From assembly GCA_900545495.1 (NCBI GenBank), contig UQZJ01000002.1, forward strand, positions 62,001 to 126,000: a stretch of DNA of 64,000 nt. Reading direction: 5' to 3'. The notes under the pieces were generated by a model. That model did no database searches, had not been told where the DNA came from, and saw only the letters and a program-made list of their open reading frames with translations. The stretch comes from an uncultured Eubacteriales bacterium. GTDB lineage: Bacteria; Bacillota; Clostridia; Oscillospirales; Oscillospiraceae. The position numbers were made by a program, and so were the translations under genes. Positions 60,189-64,000 of the stretch are shown piece by piece (positions within the stretch are counted from its first letter, which is position 1; every line of letters begins with the position of its first letter).

Positions 60189-63100
60189 TTACGCAATTTC
60201 CTGTTCGCCCCAGCGAATGCTGAAACGGCCGTCTTCATCTATGTCGCGGTATAACAGCAGCGATGTGAGATCGTAGTCCACTCCAAATCGTTCGTAAATA
60301 TCATCCATATCTGTTTCGTCGCCCTTCATGAAGAGATTGAGCTTCTCTTTTGCCAATATCATCTGCATTAGGTTGGACTCAATGCTCTGTGCATAGGTCA
60401 GGAAATAGATGTCCTTCCAGTCAACGGAATTAAAGCGGATGAAGCGCATGTAAAACTGGCTCATGCGGGAGTTGTTATAGTGCAGCTCCGGGATGATGAC
60501 TTTGTTGACGAACTCGAAGTTGACTGAACTGGGCAAGCTCTGCTGCGTACACAGCAGGATGCCGTTTCCGCTCTCGCGGAGTGTTTGCCGTAATGCCCTG
60601 CGTTTCGCAAAGGTAGTCGTCGCGCCGGTCACAATGAAAAGTGGCCGGTTGGGAAACGCTTCCCGCAAAGCTGCTGCATAGGCGTCCAGCACCACGGTAT
60701 GGCGGACGCCTATGGCCACGATCTCTTCTGCCCAGCTGCCGGTAAGCTGGATCGTTCTCCGCAGCTTCCCGGGAAGCTCGCCGCTATACTCCGAAACCGT
60801 ATTAGGCGCGGCACTGATCCGCAGCAAAAGCGTGATCTGCTGGATGATCCGCAGCATGGCATCTTTCCTCGCGTTATTCGTTGAGGTGAAATATTTTTGG
60901 CGCATGGTATGGAACTCCTTGACCGCCTGTACCCATACGGCCTTCTCCTCCGCTGAAAACGGAATGGGCTCCTGATGGATACGTTTGATGTCCTTCCCAG
61001 TGACCTCCTCAAAGGTACGGGTGATTACTGTCTTGGCGAGGATATCACGCAGAATATCTGCATTGTAAATGTCCTGTGTACGCTGTCCGACACCAAATAC
61101 GGTGATTTTCTCCGGCAGATGTGAATTGGCAAACAGCGTGTACCCACGACGATAGGCCGGGATCGGTTGACCGTACCACGGGTTAGTCTCTCGTGTCGCC
61201 GTGCCGTCCTTATCATAGTGATAGATGGTGTGGCAGCAGGATAGCATATTGATGGAATTGTTATAAAGCAATTCCATCTGCGGTGCGAACTCAGAGATGT
61301 TGTTCCGGGTACTGGTTCCTGTGGTCAGCAGCTTTGATTGGCATCGTCTGAAACAGGACAGCACCGCCTTGGCACGGCTGCTGTACGGATTGCATATCTC
61401 ATCGCTTTCATCCAGTACAAGACAGGTCTTGCGGCTATGGATCTTCAGCCATTTTTTGATCTGCCTGCGATACTTGCACAGCGCATTAAAGGTCATCAGC
61501 ACAAAGTCGCCGGGCTTGATCCGCTCCAGATCCCTCAGCCGTTCCACGAACACATACGACACGTCATAGTTGGGCAGCACCACATTCCAGTTATTGCGGA
61601 TAGAGATGGCCGATGAAATGACCCAGGTGTTACGATACCCTTGTCTGTCCATGCGGTATTTCCCATAGGCAATGCCAGCCAGCGTCTTACCGGAACCCTG
61701 TTCCCATTGCAGCAGCGTATAGCGCTTTTGCAGAGCAAGATTCAGGTCGTGGAGTTGGGTATCGTTCAGCAGGATCTCCTCCTCGTTCTCGGCATCCCAT
61801 AACCAGAAATCATCCAACCATTTCCCAATTCCCGTGTCCGGGGTCATTTCCTGAAAAGGCTGGCTCTGGATCAGGTATTCATGCCGCTTTTTACGCAGCA
61901 GCCGTTCGTAACCGGGGAGTGTTTCATCGCGCAGCACTGCTTCACAGACCGGGATAGGTTGGCGCAGCTCTTCGCTCATGCGGCGTCGCGCTGCAGCACT
62001 ATACCCCTTATAGGCGAATGAATAATCCCGCTTGACAAGATGGATCTCATCACGTTCCGGCTGCCGGTTCTGACGTCTGAGTGTCTGACGAAGATAATGC
62101 AGTACCTTCGCCTCGGTCAACCGCCGTTTGCACCATTCCTCATATCGCATCTCTGGCGGCTGTGTCTCCGTATAGAACCGATGCAGATACGCGCAGCATT
62201 GGGCATACCGATCCTTCAGGGACGGATGTATCCTGATTTGGTACAGCATCTTCTCTACCGTATAAGTAAACGATGCAGAGGTTTGACGCTCCTTTGCCAG
62301 TTCCCGCAGGATCTTGGCGCGATTTTCCTTCAGCATGGCCTTTGGCATTTGCAGCAGCGACATGTGGATCGCTTGTGCTGCACCAGCATAGATGCCGCCG
62401 GAAAGATCGTTATCCATTCCTGTGTGATAGCGAGCCGGTGTTTCGGAATCCACGCCCTTCTTCTGCCAGAACTGCAGCTTTATTGGGAAGTGCGAAACAC
62501 CCATCTGCGCAAAGGTATCATCCGGCAACAGGATCTGACCAAGAAACCGGAATTGTGCCTCCATCTTCCGAATCATTGAGTTGTCCGAAAACGAGTCGGC
62601 CAGAAATGAGTTGGGTACGATCAACGCCAGGATCCCCAGCGGCTTCAAGAATTGGGCAGCCTTCAAGCAGTAGTAGAGCTGTGATAGATACTCCTTTCCA
62701 TTCTCAGCCATCCATTGCAGGTTGAAGGGCGGGTTACCTACCACATAATCAAAGCGTACCTGCGGCATATAATTGCGAATATCCTTATTAACCAGATTGG
62801 CCTCCGGATAAAGATATGACGCCACCTTGAATGCCTTGGTGTCCAATTCACAGCCATAGACATTGGCTTCCACCGGCATTACGTTGAAGAAGTTCCCCAT
62901 CCCACAGGTGAGGTCCGCTACCAGATCGTCCTCTTCCAGTCGAAGGCAATCCGCCACGAACTGACACAAGGCGGGCGGTGTAAAGAACTGGCCGTTTTCC
63001 AGTTCCTTTTTTGCCTCACTGTATGTATGGTAGCTCCGATAGTTCTTCCGGGAAAGCCCGTGCAGGCCCCCATCCCCTGTATAACCCTGAAAAATATCCT

Positions 63101-63215
63101 GCTTCGTGATACCATACGCTTCGCAGCAGTTGTTGTCGATCAGGTACAGGAGCTTTTCGTTAACTGCTCTGCGACTGCTCTGGGGGATCGATTCTGTCGA
63201 GGGTGTATACTTCAT
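60189..63215 (-). CDS. N6-adenine methylase / SF2 helicase fusion
   Basis: A 1008-residue fusion. Residues about 75-270 are an adenine methyltransferase: ADLTCGMGNFFNVMP (AdoMet loop), YGCELD and VVGNPPFNLQW (catalytic NPPF, from residue 161). Residues about 480-960 are a helicase: Walker A WEQGSGKTLAGIAYGKY (about 505), LVLDESDEICNP (motif II), LLTTGTSTRN (motif III) and a C-terminal half with LFIVTGATTTFAKRRALRQT. Such fusions occur on plasmids and ICEs and may modify or protect the element's own DNA; no restriction nuclease is visible nearby. ATG 63215 begins it, 10 bases after the upstream DUF4942 gene. Confidence 0.85.
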   Translation of the reverse strand: MKYTPSTESIPQSSRRAVNEKLLYLIDNNCCEAYGITKQDIFQGYTGDGGLHGLSRKNYRSYHTYSEAKKELENGQFFTPPALCQFVADCLRLEEDDLVADLTCGMGNFFNVMPVEANVYGCELDTKAFKVASYLYPEANLVNKDIRNYMPQVRFDYVVGNPPFNLQWMAENGKEYLSQLYYCLKAAQFLKPLGILALIVPNSFLADSFSDNSMIRKMEAQFRFLGQILLPDDTFAQMGVSHFPIKLQFWQKKGVDSETPARYHTGMDNDLSGGIYAGAAQAIHMSLLQMPKAMLKENRAKILRELAKERQTSASFTYTVEKMLYQIRIHPSLKDRYAQCCAYLHRFYTETQPPEMRYEEWCKRRLTEAKVLHYLRQTLRRQNRQPERDEIHLVKRDYSFAYKGYSAAARRRMSEELRQPIPVCEAVLRDETLPGYERLLRKKRHEYLIQSQPFQEMTPDTGIGKWLDDFWLWDAENEEEILLNDTQLHDLNLALQKRYTLLQWEQGSGKTLAGIAYGKYRMDRQGYRNTWVISSAISIRNNWNVVLPNYDVSYVFVERLRDLERIKPGDFVLMTFNALCKYRRQIKKWLKIHSRKTCLVLDESDEICNPYSSRAKAVLSCFRRCQSKLLTTGTSTRNNISEFAPQMELLYNNSINMLSCCHTIYHYDKDGTATRETNPWYGQPIPAYRRGYTLFANSHLPEKITVFGVGQRTQDIYNADILRDILAKTVITRTFEEVTGKDIKRIHQEPIPFSAEEKAVWVQAVKEFHTMRQKYFTSTNNARKDAMLRIIQQITLLLRISAAPNTVSEYSGELPGKLRRTIQLTGSWAEEIVAIGVRHTVVLDAYAAALREAFPNRPLFIVTGATTTFAKRRALRQTLRESGNGILLCTQQSLPSSVNFEFVNKVIIPELHYNNSRMSQFYMRFIRFNSVDWKDIYFLTYAQSIESNLMQMILAKEKLNLFMKGDETDMDDIYERFGVDYDLTSLLLYRDIDEDGRFSIRWGEQEIA

Positions 63216-63224
63216 GACGACACC

Positions 63225-64000
63225 TCAGCATGAATAGTCAAGATACGTTTCGGCAAACTCCTTTGCAATAGATGCCGTCTTAAACTTCAGATCCACGCGC
63301 CCGTTTTTGAACATGCGCAGTTGTACGAGCTTCTGGCAGGTTGGAAACTGGAACTGCGATGTGGATACGTCAGAGTACCCCAGCAGCTCGGAAAAGCCTG
63401 CGGGAAAGCGCCCAAATGTATTGGTCTCATAGTGTGCTACAGCGGTAAAAATGTCCTGCATACGTTCTGCAAGCCTCCACTCTTCATGGCCCCATCGTTC
63501 ATCGCAACTGCAAAAGTATCCGCCAAAACGAAGCGTATCTCCTTTTCTATCGTAACCGGCATTGCTATTACTCCAATATGCCGCCTTATGGCATTTGGTA
63601 CGCAGCTCCTGAAAAGCACGTTCTACGAAGCTGAGTCCGTCCAGCTGTATAAACATCTGGTCAACCACATCTTCATAGTGCAGCGCAAGAGCCCGCAGAT
63701 TACGATGATACTCCTTGCTCGTATCCATATCGCACCTATACGGGTCCGGCTCTGCGGGGATCAGATGCTCTTTGATGGCATCCGTTGAGATCGTTACGCT
63801 ATATTTCTCATTGAAATGCTGTGTGAGCTCAGAGATGAACCTACTGTGGAACTTCTCCATTTCTCGGTTCAGATCCGTTATCCCGAACCGGTAATTGCTT
63901 CCAAAGTAGGGCAGCGACCCATCCTGCCCTATGCCGAGCAGGTCTCTTTGCGCCTGAATCGCTTTTTTCCACTGTTGGCGTATTTCACGGAGCGCACGGC
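63225..64000 (-). CDS. DUF4942 domain protein, 5'-partial
   Basis: The first ATG in the window is at 63860, but the frame stays open to the window end and reads sensibly (RQQWKKAIQAQRDLLGIGQD then GSLPYFGSNYRFGITDLNRE), so the real start is outside and 63860 is internal. The remainder (e.g. LDGLSFVERAFQELRTKCHK, YWSNSNAGYDRKGDTLRFGG) matches DUF4942 proteins, which regularly accompany methylase-helicase fusions on mobile elements. At least 258 residues are present. Function unknown; probably partner of the fusion protein encoded next. Confidence 0.78.
   Translation of the reverse strand, partial: RALREIRQQWKKAIQAQRDLLGIGQDGSLPYFGSNYRFGITDLNREMEKFHSRFISELTQHFNEKYSVTISTDAIKEHLIPAEPDPYRCDMDTSKEYHRNLRALALHYEDVVDQMFIQLDGLSFVERAFQELRTKCHKAAYWSNSNAGYDRKGDTLRFGGYFCSCDERWGHEEWRLAERMQDIFTAVAHYETNTFGRFPAGFSELLGYSDVSTSQFQFPTCQKLVQLRMFKNGRVDLKFKTASIAKEFAETYLDYSC

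Larger units (their letters stand above)
7450..64000. mobile_element. Large integrative / plasmid-like element, right end beyond window
   Basis: The content changes sharply after the tRNA-fMet: integrase, Xis-like protein and arm-type repeats, then replication and recombination genes, PcfK/PcfJ-like proteins, Tn916-like regulators, ParM/ParR partition and a methylase-helicase. Base composition drops from the GC-rich chromosome. No repeat of the tRNA 3' end was found later in the window, so the other end is probably outside it. Conjugation genes (relaxase, coupling protein, VirB4) are not seen here and may lie further right. Confidence 0.7.

Overview
The window looks like chromosome plus a large mobile element from a gut-type Firmicute of class Clostridia, probably Oscillospiraceae-like. 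This is inferred from the V-type ATPase operon, strong AAGGAGG ribosome sites, the tRNA types and the element families; no rRNA is present to confirm it. The first 7.4 kb is GC-rich core chromosome: the end of a V-type ATPase operon (C-F-A-B-D), an ECF sigma factor with a membrane partner, and a tRNA-Leu / tRNA-fMet cluster that includes one decayed tRNA copy.

From the tRNA-fMet onward the sequence reads as an integrative or plasmid-like element whose far end lies beyond the window. Its left end has a tyrosine integrase, an Xis-like protein and a cluster of 8-bp repeats that look like integrase arm sites. A rightward replication/recombination block follows (10.2-24.0 kb): YqaJ-type exonuclease, RecD2-like helicase, CHC2 primase, PcfK/PcfJ-like proteins, NAD-dependent ligase and an M20-type metallohydrolase. 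It is preceded by a promoter with a perfect palindrome in its spacer and by two tandem terminators. A mixed region (24-31.5 kb) carries Tn916-like regulators, XRE repressors, a two-component system and small secreted or membrane proteins. The right part (52-64 kb) holds a LexA-boxed Y-family polymerase, a truncated dipeptidase gene, a sigma/PepSY anti-sigma cassette between direct repeats, a ParM/ParR partition pair, and a methylase-helicase fusion next to a DUF4942 protein.

The most interesting part is 31.6-50.6 kb. A tyrosine recombinase gene and an outward-facing consensus promoter are enclosed by 26-bp inverted repeats (25/26 identical), each built like a recombinase core site. Just outside the right repeat lie a cobalamin (B12) riboswitch and terminator, followed by a 17-kb rightward operon. 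It encodes a DUF4430 (transcobalamin-like) lipoprotein, a MacB-type ABC transporter with a large membrane-anchored extracellular subunit, a second lipoprotein, a second DUF4430 protein, a 1371-residue protein with an alpha/alpha-toroid like the other half of intrinsic factor, and a 1774-residue InlB-repeat protein. I read this as a phase-variable, B12-repressed surface system for corrinoid capture, in which the two domains of animal intrinsic factor occur on separate bacterial proteins. The sequence elements are directly visible; inversion and corrinoid binding are inferences.
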